In this document: positions 28,116 to 35,436 of the stretch, in pieces
How the letters are laid out: each line of letters starts with the position of its first letter
Numbering within the stretch: the first letter of the stretch is position 1
Source of the DNA: Oscillospiraceae bacterium
GTDB taxonomy: Bacteria; Bacillota; Clostridia; Oscillospirales; Oscillospiraceae
Length of the DNA: 64,000 nt
Assembly: GCA_015067435.1 (NCBI GenBank)
Contig: SVMM01000009.1
Span: 1 to 64,000 of the forward strand
Direction of reading: 5' to 3'
Translations under genes and position numbers: made by a program
The notes under the pieces: model-generated
Told to the model about the DNA's origin: nothing
Databases searched by the model: none
The model's input: only the letters and a program-made list of their open reading frames with translations

Positions 28116-28159
28116 GCTCTCGGTCACCGGTGTAAAACCGTTGATCGGGGGCTCTTTTT
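28116..28159 (+). terminator. Terminator of the sirtuin/macrodomain cluster
   Basis: An 11-bp stem with G-U pairs (GCTCTCGGTCA with TGATCGGGGGC) enclosing a second small hairpin, followed by TCTTTTT. It lies directly after the sirtuin stop. Confidence 0.75.
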
Positions 28160-28169
28160 CTGCTTAAGA

Positions 28170-28517
28170 TCAGCCGTCGATGGTCTGGCCGTTCTTGAAG
28201 GTGAAAGTCAGGCGGCCATCCGCATAGGCCGTAGCGTAGTCCAGCAGGCCGCACCAGAGCTTTTCGCTGAAGGCGGTGACCTCGCCGTCCTGCTGTTTCA
28301 GAATCCGGAGGAAGTCCTCCATCGTGCCGCGCCGGTCCCGGATATCGCTGATCTGCTGTGCGACTGCATCCTTCTTGGACTCGGCCTCCTTGAACTTCTG
28401 GCTGAGTGAATCGAAGCGCTGTTTGTATTCGGTCTGGCCCTGTGCGACCGTGGCGTTCTGCCGGATCATCTGCTGGATCATGCCGTTGAGTAATCCAATT
28501 TGCCAAAATGACTGCAA
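28170..28517 (-). pseudogene. C-terminal fragment of a large serine recombinase
   Basis: 115 codons remain open. The sequence is a coiled coil (SQKFKEAESKKDAVAQQISDI) followed by FSEKLWCGLLDYATAY and an FTFKNG ending, the usual C-terminus of clostridial Tn-type serine recombinases. The catalytic resolvase domain, recombinase domain and zinc ribbon are gone. It abuts a hairpin that resembles one at the integrase end of the 35-kb prophage. It is a scar of an excised or deleted mobile element. Confidence 0.75.
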
Positions 28518-28550
28518 AAACGCCGTGAAATTTTCATTTCACGGCGTTTT
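28517..28550. terminator. Bidirectional hairpin related to that at 35475-35509
   Basis: A 15-bp perfect stem (AAAACGCCGTGAAAT with ATTTCACGGCGTTTT). It can end the leftward operon that stops at 28640. The core CGCCGTGAAAT is the same as in the hairpin at the integrase end of the prophage. Confidence 0.65.
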
Positions 28551-28639
28551 GTGGATAGAAAATCATATTTTGATAGAAAAACAGCCTATGGGTGCAAATG
28601 AGGATGCGTGGGTTCAAAGCAAACGTTTTTTTGCGTTGA

Positions 28640-29335
28640 TCAATTCTTTTTTGCGGTCTTTTCCCGCTTTTTGTCTGTTCCGAGCACAGCTTCCGCGTCG
28701 TTCATACCGATATCTGCCATACCGGCGGCGTATTCGACCATTCTGCAAAAATCCCGCGCGTCGTATTTTCTGCCCGTGATCGATGTGATCGTTTTGCCTC
28801 TGCTGAAAGCGTTCAGAGCGTCGAACGGGTCGAAGGCGTTGTGCACGGTCGTCTTGCAGCCGTCCTTATCCGTGATATACAGGCACGGCTCGTACGGCTG
28901 GCAGGTCAGCGCGAATCTTTCGCCGTTTGCGATCAGATACGGACGACCGTTCTGCTGACCGAGCGTGTAGCGCCCGTCCCGGTAAACGACGACGGCTTTA
29001 TGGACGTCCCACGGCGGGATAAAGGGCGCTTTCATTCTTTTGATCAGGTGTTCCCGATCATTCGGCGTTAATTCGCCCTGTTTGATCGCGCGGTCGAGAA
29101 GCTCGGCGTACTCGCGCTCGTCGATCTCATAAAAAGCCCGTGAAAACCTGTCGCTGTTGTGTTGGTCGAGATTCGTCCAAACCATCAGAAAGAGCTTGCC
29201 GTCGTCGGCTCTGCCGACGGCCTTTTCAATGCGGTATCGTAGCGTTCCGGGCTTCCATTCGCCCTCGAACTCTTCTTTATCGACCCAGAACCACGCGTGC
29301 CAGCCGTATCCGGAGTTTACTTTATATTCTTTCAT
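28640..29335 (-). CDS. Hypothetical protein, 231 residues
   Basis: Not recognised. It is a soluble, mixed-charge protein with many aromatic residues at the N-terminus (SGYGWHAWFWVDKEEF) and a lysine-rich tail (TDKKREKTAKKN). There is no signal peptide or membrane segment. The start follows TTTGAGGAAAA. It lies 18 bases after the SfsA gene and ends before the hairpin at 28517, so it is probably the last gene of the leftward operon. Confidence 0.6.
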   Translation of the reverse strand: MKEYKVNSGYGWHAWFWVDKEEFEGEWKPGTLRYRIEKAVGRADDGKLFLMVWTNLDQHNSDRFSRAFYEIDEREYAELLDRAIKQGELTPNDREHLIKRMKAPFIPPWDVHKAVVVYRDGRYTLGQQNGRPYLIANGERFALTCQPYEPCLYITDKDGCKTTVHNAFDPFDALNAFSRGKTITSITGRKYDARDFCRMVEYAAGMADIGMNDAEAVLGTDKKREKTAKKN

Positions 29336-29353
29336 TTTTCCTCAAATCCCGAT

Positions 29354-30079
29354 TTACAAGTCTTTACTTCTCGTCACGCTGTAAAGTGTTACCCCTTCCG
29401 GCCTGAAATCCATCTGGACCTCCCAGAACTCAACGCCTGCCTCCGATGCCGCTTTGAAGGTTTCTGACACCTCCTCATAGTGCGTTGACCTCAGCCGTTC
29501 CTTCTTTTCTGTAATGCGGTACTGAAACACCTGCAAGAAGACAGCCTTCTCATGATCCTCAAGTGATCCGGCAAGCTCCTTCAGGTGCTTTACCATCCTG
29601 TCTGTTGATGAAAACGGCTTTGGCGGAAGCGTCTTGATGTCCTTCCCGTATTTCACATTGATTGTCGTCAGCGGAGTTTTTACTTCCAGATATGTATCTC
29701 CGACTTTAAAATCCAGCTTGGATATTCCCAGATTTACTTCTCGCTGAACGCTGTCAAAATCAGAGACGATCTCGTCCAGCTCGTGTTCGTTGAAGAAGTA
29801 CTCCACCAGCCTGTTGGAAAGGATCTGATTGATCCCGACCCAGTTCTCATCATCGGACAGAAGCACCGCCTCGATATCGTATTTCAGCTTGCGTTTCGGA
29901 TCGTCATGATAGGACAGAAGACATGGCAGATTTTTATTTTCCACGTCACCGATGCGGTTCGTCGTCGGGATGTGAGCGATCAATTCTTCTCCGGCTATAT
30001 CCAACAAAGCAGTGAATTGGCTTTTCCTTTTTAGCATCGTTCCTCTGATAAGAGGTTTCTCAAAAACATATGTGCTCAT
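29354..30079 (-). CDS. sfsA: SfsA family DNA/RNA nuclease-like protein
   Basis: A 241-residue cytoplasmic protein. It has the SfsA order of an N-terminal OB-like part (LIAHIPTTNRIGDV) and a PD-(D/E)XK-like core: NQILSNRLV, REVNLGISKLDFKV, then YLEVKTPL, where Asp and Glu-x-Lys are the expected metal-site residues. E. coli SfsA was found as a maltose-gene activator and later as a nuclease. Length is normal. Its start overlaps the cupin stop by four bases, so the two are co-translated. Confidence 0.75.
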   Translation of the reverse strand: MSTYVFEKPLIRGTMLKRKSQFTALLDIAGEELIAHIPTTNRIGDVENKNLPCLLSYHDDPKRKLKYDIEAVLLSDDENWVGINQILSNRLVEYFFNEHELDEIVSDFDSVQREVNLGISKLDFKVGDTYLEVKTPLTTINVKYGKDIKTLPPKPFSSTDRMVKHLKELAGSLEDHEKAVFLQVFQYRITEKKERLRSTHYEEVSETFKAASEAGVEFWEVQMDFRPEGVTLYSVTRSKDL

Positions 30080-30405
30080 TTCTTCACCACGATAGTCAAC
30101 ATGACCAGATCTTCCTCTCCTGTGTTGACGATTGAGTGCTCAGACCCCTGGGGACAAATGTGCATAACCCCTGGTTTCAGATCTTCCTCCACTCCGCCAC
30201 AGAACGCTTTGCCTGTTCCGCTAATTATATAGTTCATATCATCGCCGGAATTCTGCTTATGATTGCCAATGCTTCCTCCCGGGTGGATCGCTGTCGGAAT
30301 GATCCTGTAGGAATCATCGTTATACATACGGGCACTCATCATACCGGTGCCGTTATCCATGCCTGGAAACGTCATGGATGCAATCTCATTGAAATCTATA
30401 CGCAT
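30076..30405 (-). CDS. Small cupin-domain protein
   Basis: A 109-residue single-cupin protein. The barrel motifs are visible: HPGGSIGNHKQNSGDDMNYIISGTG (motif 1, with two His and a Glu-site replaced by Asp) and HICPQGSEHSIVNTG (motif 2). It is likely a metal-dependent binding or isomerase domain; the substrate is unknown. The ATG at 30405 follows GGAGGAG at ideal spacing; the longer frame was dropped. It is co-translated with the SfsA gene. Confidence 0.8.
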   Translation of the reverse strand: MRIDFNEIASMTFPGMDNGTGMMSARMYNDDSYRIIPTAIHPGGSIGNHKQNSGDDMNYIISGTGKAFCGGVEEDLKPGVMHICPQGSEHSIVNTGEEDLVMLTIVVKK

Positions 30406-30428
30406 GTTCTCCTCCAAAAACTGGAATT

Positions 30429-30928
30429 TTACTTCCTGGCAATTACAATCGGTTGATAGAATCCTGATTCCTCCGGGAATTTCCAAATCACCTGACTGCA
30501 ACCACTGGATAAAAGCAGATTCGTTAATTCTTCTCTGCGGGTAGCCCGGTATTCACAAACAAACTTGCCGATCTGCAGATTCTCCTCGTCATCGATAATA
30601 AATCAAAGATGGCAATCCTTTTGTCTTCATATACAGTTCCGGGTATCCGATAGGAACGTTCAGTAACCCAATTCTGCATTCTAGCAATCAGATAGCAGAG
30701 CTTGTAGCTGCTGATATCGACCCCGCCCTCGCCTTTATAGGTATAGGTCTTGCTGGGGATGCTGTGAGACTTTAGATCTTTCTTTGGATAGGGAGAAATC
30801 AACAGGCTGTTCCCATCATCCGAAATCATAAAGCAGATACGACGTGGGCAGCCTATTCCTCTCAGCGAGTCTACGAACACATGGATACGGTAGATTTTCA
30901 GGTAAAAAGATATGTTCGTATCAGTCAT
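30429..30928 (-). pseudogene. Frameshifted gene of unknown family
   Basis: The first frame from 30928 gives 134 residues (MTDTNISFYLKIYRIHVFV to TGLPAEKN). After IAIFD near residue 108 it turns into Arg/Cys/Ser-rich sequence that looks random. The neighbouring frame continues with protein-like sequence (FIIDDEENLQIGKFV, REELTNLL, ESGFYQPIVIARK) and stops at 30429, just before the cupin ribosome site. So a one-base shift near a GATTTATTA run has probably broken an intact gene. I do not recognise the family. Confidence 0.5.
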
Positions 30929-31091
30929 AAATCGCTTTCCACGCTTCGTCGCAGAAGCCCTCCGGCTTGGAGAAATCTGCATAAAACACCTGCCCGACCT
31001 GATGTGCGGGACAGGCGCAGGTCACGCCGTACTCCTTCGCCAGTTCTTCGTCAAAAGTAGTTTTGATTACTTCAATTTTGCACTTCTTCAT
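30921..31091 (-). CDS. Short TIGR04076-like protein
   Basis: A 56-residue frame (MKKCKIEVIKTTFDEELAKE, then PAHQVGQVFYADFSKPEGFC, ending AWKAIYD) after an AAAGGAA site. It matches the first half of TIGR04076-type small proteins, which usually run to about 95 residues; here a stop follows AIYD. It overlaps the next start by eight bases. It may be a truncated but translated copy. It sits 15 bases after the histidine kinase gene. Confidence 0.6.
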   Translation of the reverse strand: MKKCKIEVIKTTFDEELAKEYGVTCACPAHQVGQVFYADFSKPEGFCDEAWKAIYD

Positions 31092-31106
31092 GATGATTCC
31101 TTTCTG

Positions 31107-32153
31107 TTACGCCTTCGGCAGCGACACTGTGAAGGTGCTTCCTTTCCCCAATTCGCTCTCGACCTCGATCTCCCCGCCGAGCAGCGTCATCACGCGGGCA
31201 ACCAGCGCGAGACCGAGGCCGTTGCCCTCCGTGGCGTGGGAGGTGTCGCCCTGATAGAACTTGTCGAAGATGCGCTTTTGCGCTTCCGCGCTCATGCCGC
31301 AGCCGGTGTCCGTGAACGAAACCAAAACCTGCTCGCCCTCCGTGCGCTCTCGCACCGTGATCGAGCCGCCCGGCTCGGTGAATTTGAGCGCGTTTGACAT
31401 GAGGTTGTTCCACACCAGCTCTAACAGGCTCTCGTCGGCGTTGATGTACGCGCTGTCCTCCAGATCGAAGTCAGGCTCGATCTCTTTCTCCTCCCACCGG
31501 CTCTCAAATTGCAGCAGGCAATCGGCAAGCTGGCGGCACACATCGTAGCGTTTGATCTCCGGCACGATCTTCTGGTTCTCGATGCGGTTCAGCCGCAGGA
31601 TGTTGGTAATCAGCTCCGTCATCCTGCCCGCCGCGTCCTCGATGGACTGCGCGTACTCCGCGCGGTCGGCGTCCGAAAGCTCGGACGCTTGCAGCAGCTC
31701 CGCGTAGTTCTTGATGACCGCCAGCGGCGTTTTCATCTCATGCGACACGTTGGAGATGAAGTCGGTCTTGAGTGTCTCCGTCGAGGAAAGCTCTCCGACC
31801 ATCGTGTTGAAATCGTCGAAGAGGACTTCAAGCTCGTCCTTCCTGCCGTCCTTTCGCATCGGGGCGAGACGCACGGAGAAATCGCCCTTCGCCACCCGCT
31901 GCGCCGCCTCGGACAGCCTGCGCACCGGACGGAGCATGTGCCGTCGGATCAGCGCGAACACGCCGACGCCCGCGGCGCTGAGTGCCAGCACCAGTCCCAC
32001 CATCGAGAAAATGAACCACTGGTTTTCCGGTACGCCCGTCTGCGCGATGTAGACCACCAGCACCGCCGAGCAGACGAACGCCATCAGCAGAAACATAATG
32101 AGGTAACTGCCCCAGGTCACTGACTTGGCGTTGATCCGAGGATCGCGCTTCAT
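31107..32153 (-). CDS. Sensor histidine kinase
   Basis: A 348-residue membrane kinase with two membrane segments (about 15-36 and 47-68) separated by only about ten residues, so there is almost no external sensor loop. A HAMP domain follows (LRPVRRLSEAAQRVAKGDF), then the H-box SNVSHEMKTPLAVI, N-box NNLMSNALKF, G1 DTGCGM and G2 GNGLGLALV. The short loop is like intramembrane-sensing kinases that watch ABC transporters or the membrane itself. Its start overlaps the regulator stop by four bases. Confidence 0.9.
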   Translation of the reverse strand: MKRDPRINAKSVTWGSYLIMFLLMAFVCSAVLVVYIAQTGVPENQWFIFSMVGLVLALSAAGVGVFALIRRHMLRPVRRLSEAAQRVAKGDFSVRLAPMRKDGRKDELEVLFDDFNTMVGELSSTETLKTDFISNVSHEMKTPLAVIKNYAELLQASELSDADRAEYAQSIEDAAGRMTELITNILRLNRIENQKIVPEIKRYDVCRQLADCLLQFESRWEEKEIEPDFDLEDSAYINADESLLELVWNNLMSNALKFTEPGGSITVRERTEGEQVLVSFTDTGCGMSAEAQKRIFDKFYQGDTSHATEGNGLGLALVARVMTLLGGEIEVESELGKGSTFTVSLPKA

Positions 32154-32821
32154 TCCACCACCGCCTTGTAGCCGAGGCCGCGCACGGTTTTGATGGTAAA
32201 GCCCTCGCAGCCGGAGAGCTTGTCGCGCAGCTTCGTGATGTAGACGTCCACGGCGCGGAGGCTCGTCTCGCTCTCCATGCCCCAGAACTCGTCCATGAGC
32301 TGCGCGCGGGAAAAGGTCTTGTTGGGATAGGACAGGAGCTTGTAGATGATGTTGAACTCCCGCGTTGTGAGCGCGATCTCCTCCCCGCCCGCGCTCGCGG
32401 TCATGGCGTCCGCGTCCAGCGTCAGGTTGCCGACGATGAGTCTCCGCTCCTGCTCGATGTGCGCGCGGCGCAGCAGCGCCTGTACGCGGAGCAGCAGCTC
32501 ATCCAGCTCGAAGGGCTTGACGATATAGTCGTCAATGCCGATCTGGAAGCCCTCGCGCTTCGCCGCGAGATCGTCCCGCGCCGACATGAATAGCAACGGG
32601 ATATTTTTGTTCAGCTCCCGCACGGTCTTTGCGAACTCGAAGCCGTCGATCCCCGGCATCATGATGTCGGAGATGATGAAGTCGTAGAGCCGGGTGTACA
32701 TCTCATCGTAGGCGTCCGACGCGCTCAGCACGCCCTTTGCCTCGTAGCCGTTCGCGCGAAGATAAGTGCAGAGCGCACGGTTGAGCTTTTCGTCGTCGTC
32801 CACCACAAGAATATGGATCAT
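32150..32821 (-). CDS. OmpR/PhoB-family response regulator
   Basis: A 223-residue regulator. The receiver domain has acidic pocket DDD (8-10), phosphorylation Asp in ISDIMMPGIDGF and Lys in VKPFE. The C-terminal winged helix has LTTREFNIIYKLL and AVDVYITKLRDKL. It is co-transcribed with the kinase. Members of this family bind direct repeats spaced 11 bp apart, and four such repeats lie 1.4 kb upstream before the epimerase gene (34180-34217), a likely target. Confidence 0.92.
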   Translation of the reverse strand: MIHILVVDDDEKLNRALCTYLRANGYEAKGVLSASDAYDEMYTRLYDFIISDIMMPGIDGFEFAKTVRELNKNIPLLFMSARDDLAAKREGFQIGIDDYIVKPFELDELLLRVQALLRRAHIEQERRLIVGNLTLDADAMTASAGGEEIALTTREFNIIYKLLSYPNKTFSRAQLMDEFWGMESETSLRAVDVYITKLRDKLSGCEGFTIKTVRGLGYKAVVE

Positions 32822-32874
32822 AGGGGCAGCCCTCCCAATCGTTTTCTTTTTGAAATCTTATCACAAATTGTAAA

Positions 32875-32919
32875 AACGCGCAATCAGGCGGGAACGGCTT
32901 TCCGTTCCCGCCTGATTGC
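32875..32919 (-). terminator. Strong terminator of the epimerase/small-peptide operon
   Basis: A perfect 18-bp stem (arms 32880-32897 and 32902-32919, four-base loop), with a T run on the leftward side. It separates the epimerase operon from the response regulator gene. Confidence 0.9.
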
Positions 32920-32922
32920 TGC

Positions 32923-33009
32923 TTACGCGTTCTTCTTGATGAAGAACACCACAGCGCCCGCAACAGCGGCAACCGCGGCCGCGATGATTGCAATCCACTT
33001 GAAACTCAT
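32923..33009 (-). CDS. 28-residue single-pass membrane peptide
   Basis: The frame reads MSFKWIAIIAAAVAAVAGAV, then VFFIKKNA and stop. It is a single hydrophobic helix with one positive residue before it and two after it. A good ribosome site (AAAGGAG, ten bases before ATG) makes translation likely. It follows the epimerase gene by 26 bases and is ended by a strong terminator, so it is the second gene of that operon. It could be a small regulator of the epimerase or of the short-loop kinase downstream; no evidence decides. Confidence 0.7.
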   Translation of the reverse strand: MSFKWIAIIAAAVAAVAGAVVFFIKKNA

Positions 33010-33035
33010 GTTCCAGCGCTCCTTTCCTCATTTCC

Positions 33036-34100
33036 TTATGCCACCGCCGCATGCTTGGCAGCGGCAATCTTTCCGGATTCCTTGAGCCACGCGATCTCGT
33101 CGCGCATCGTCTCGCGGTAGGAGCGGGTCGTGTAGCCCAGCTCGCGCCGCGCCTTGGACGAGTCGAAGTCGTTGTTGCGGGCGAGGTTATAGATGGAAAA
33201 CGTCGTCATCAGCGGCTTGGTGCCCTTGTGCTTGGCCTGCGCCTCCATCATCTTCGCCATGGCGTTTGCCGCCCAGATCGGCAGGAACATGTGCATCGGC
33301 TTGACGCCGGCTTCCTCCGCCAGCAGGTTTGCAAAGTCGTGGAAGCTGACCTCCTCGTTGCCGAGGATGTAGCACTCGCCCATGCGGCCCTTGTCCGCCG
33401 CCGCGATGATGCCGTCCGCGAGGTCGCGGGCGTCGGCGAGGTTGAACGAGCCGGCGATACCCACGGGCATCTCACCGTTCAGGATGCGGATGATCGTGCC
33501 GGTGGTCTCGCCCACAGCGTTGTCGCCGGGGCCGAGGATGCCCGTGGGATGTACGACGCAGGCGTCGAGCTCATAGTCGCGCACGGCGTCCAGCACCAGC
33601 TGCGTCGCGATGGCCTTGCTCTCGGAGTAGCAGCCGAGCACCCGCTTCGGATCGAAGTGATTGACCTCTGCAATTTTCTGACCCTTCGGCAGCTCCGGGA
33701 TCGCGCCGGTGGAGCTGACGTAGACGAGCTTCTTGCACTCACTGTGCATCACGCAGCAGTCGACGATGTTCCGGCAGCCGCCGACGTTCACGTCCATGAC
33801 CTTCTGGTTGTACTCCGGATCGACGGAGACAAGGCTCGCGATGTGCAGGCAGATGGTTTCGGTGCCCTGCGGCACGGTGAAGAACCGCTCCAGCGATTCC
33901 TTGTCGCACACGTCGCCCTCGAAGATCTCCGCTCCTGTGGGGACGTACTTGATCGCGGGGTCGCCCTTGAGGACGAAGGCGCGGACGCGCTCGCCGCGTT
34001 CAAGCAGCTTGCGGACGACGATGCCGCCCATGAAGCCCGCGGCGCTGGTGACGAGGTAAACGGTATTGTTGGTGGTATTGTGATTGATGTTGGTGTTCAT
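33036..34100 (-). CDS. NAD-dependent epimerase/dehydratase (extended SDR)
   Basis: A 354-residue Rossmann enzyme. The NAD motif is TSAAGFMGG (the usual TGxxGxxG with Ser), followed by DVCD at the second acidic site, catalytic Ser/Thr in VYVSSTGA, and the Tyr-Lys pair in CYSESKA. This order is that of extended SDRs such as dihydroflavonol-reductase-like enzymes. The substrate is unknown. The ATG at 34100 follows GGAGGCTTTATC; the longer frame was dropped. Its upstream region has four 11-bp phased TTTTGT repeats. Confidence 0.85.
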   Translation of the reverse strand: MNTNINHNTTNNTVYLVTSAAGFMGGIVVRKLLERGERVRAFVLKGDPAIKYVPTGAEIFEGDVCDKESLERFFTVPQGTETICLHIASLVSVDPEYNQKVMDVNVGGCRNIVDCCVMHSECKKLVYVSSTGAIPELPKGQKIAEVNHFDPKRVLGCYSESKAIATQLVLDAVRDYELDACVVHPTGILGPGDNAVGETTGTIIRILNGEMPVGIAGSFNLADARDLADGIIAAADKGRMGECYILGNEEVSFHDFANLLAEEAGVKPMHMFLPIWAANAMAKMMEAQAKHKGTKPLMTTFSIYNLARNNDFDSSKARRELGYTTRSYRETMRDEIAWLKESGKIAAAKHAAVA

Positions 34101-34179
34101 GATAAAGCCTCCAATTGATGATCGCGGTCTGTGCCGCGTCGGTGTTGTTTCCTTTAGGATGGCCTTATCATAGACGGGG

Positions 34180-34217
34180 TTTGTTGCTGTTTTGTCAGAG
34201 TTTTGTTTCTGTTTTGT
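34180..34217 (-). repeat. Four 11-bp phased direct repeats (PhoB-type operator)
   Basis: TTTGTT or TTTTGT blocks have their G at 34183, 34194, 34205 and 34216, so the period is exactly 11 bp. On the transcribed strand they read ACAAAA. OmpR/PhoB regulators bind such 11-bp spaced half-sites as head-to-tail dimers; four half-sites would hold two dimers. They lie about 80 bases before the epimerase start. Confidence 0.7.
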
Positions 34218-34231
34218 TAAAATGAGAGAAG

Positions 34232-34260
34232 TGGGCAAGCGCACTTTCGACGCTTGCCCA
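34232..34260. terminator. Hairpin between the divergent epimerase and MerR genes
   Basis: A 10-bp perfect stem (TGGGCAAGCG with CGCTTGCCCA) with a nine-base loop. It has only a short T run, so termination is uncertain; it could instead insulate the two divergent genes. Confidence 0.4.
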
Positions 34261-34374
34261 TTTGCCAAGGTTTTTGCTGCGGTCTGCATGCGGATCAAAG
34301 CTGTCAGAGCTCATTTTTGCTGTCTTCAAATTTCCTCGCAGTCCGTCGGGGCGTACTGTTTTTCAAAAAAGGAC

Positions 34375-34405
34375 TTGACTCTGACGTAACGTCATACTTT
34401 ATTAT
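34375..34405 (+). promoter_or_regulatory. MerR-type promoter with 19-bp spacer and dyad operator
   Basis: TTGACT, 19 bases, TATTAT. The spacer carries the palindrome TGACGTAACGTCA (34382-34394). A 19-bp spacer with a central dyad is the classic MerR-activated promoter that needs DNA untwisting, so the next gene is almost certainly autoregulated. Confidence 0.85.
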
Positions 34406-34435
34406 AGTCTTACCGCAGGCAAGGGGGCAGGTACC

Positions 34436-35161
34436 ATGATGACAGTCCACGAGGTGAGCATGCTGACAGGCGTGAGCATACGCGCTCTACAGTATTATGA
34501 CCGGATCGGGCTCTTGCGTCCGGCAAGCTATTCCGAAGCGGGATATCGTCTGTATGATGACGGGTCTCTGGAGGTCCTGCAGCAGATCCTTCTGTTCCGC
34601 GAACTGGAATTTCCGCTGAAGGAGATCAAACGGATCATCCAGGCCCCCTCCTTCGACCGGGACAAGGCGCTGGAGCAGCAGATCGAGCTGCTTCGTCTGA
34701 AAAAGGAGCACCTGGAAAAGCTGATCGACCTTGCCCGCGAAATCAAAGAAGGAGGAACAGCACAGATGGACTTTTCCGCATTTGACACCGCGAAGATGGA
34801 GGAGTACGCCGCCCAGGCAAAAGCGTCCTGGGGAACTACGTCCGCGTACCGGGAATACGAAGAGAAAACGAAGAACAGGCCGGCAGAGAAAGAACTGGAG
34901 CTTGGCGAACAGATGATGCAGATCTTCGCCGAGCTTGGCAAAGTGAAGGACGGCAGTCCCGCCTCAGAAGAAGCCCAGGCACTGGTCAGGAAGCTGCAGG
35001 CATTCATCACGGAGCACTATTACACCTGCTCCAAGGAGATCCTCTCCGGTCTTGGCCGGATGTATGCCGGCGGGGGCGAAATGACAGAGAATATCGACCG
35101 ATACGGCGGAGCGGGTACCGGCGTATTTGCGAACGAGGCAATTCAGATCTATTGTTCCTGA
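34436..35161 (+). CDS. MerR-family regulator with a TipAS ligand domain
   Basis: A 241-residue regulator. Residues 1-70 are the MerR winged helix (SMLTGVSIRALQYYDRIGLL, then GYRLYDD). A helix-rich linker follows, and residues 110-240 match the TipAS antibiotic-binding domain, including HYYTCSKEILSGLGRMY with its Cys near residue 200. TipA-type proteins bind thiopeptides and other drugs and activate efflux genes. The start is ATG 34436 or 34439 after AAGGGGGCAGG. No efflux gene is next to it, so the target is elsewhere or only itself. Confidence 0.9.
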   Translation: MMTVHEVSMLTGVSIRALQYYDRIGLLRPASYSEAGYRLYDDGSLEVLQQILLFRELEFPLKEIKRIIQAPSFDRDKALEQQIELLRLKKEHLEKLIDLAREIKEGGTAQMDFSAFDTAKMEEYAAQAKASWGTTSAYREYEEKTKNRPAEKELELGEQMMQIFAELGKVKDGSPASEEAQALVRKLQAFITEHYYTCSKEILSGLGRMYAGGGEMTENIDRYGGAGTGVFANEAIQIYCS

Positions 35162-35436
35162 CGCCCGGGAGCGTCTCCTTCATTCGTAGGAGCATCCGGC
35201 CAGCAGTTCGGGAATCAGCTTTTCTCCAGAAAACAAAAGCGGCTGTGGCAAACAGATATCTGTTTGTAGTACCTCGCCCATCCTCTGCATTTCTATAGTG
35301 TTTTGCACCACGGCTAGCCGGCTTCGAAACATTGATACGTTCATTGATTGGGTAAGTCCAATTGTTAAGCAGATGAACAATACATAAGAGAAGCAAGTGG
35401 ATGCGAACCACTCGTTTCCCATCAATCGAAAACAGC
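35162..35436. other. 275-bp gap at the left edge of the prophage-like element
   Basis: No convincing gene. A leftward 81-codon frame (35180-35425, starting MMGNEWFASTC) is open but lacks a good ribosome site and I do not recognise it. The left junction of the element must lie here or just inside the integrase 3' end. Confidence 0.4.
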
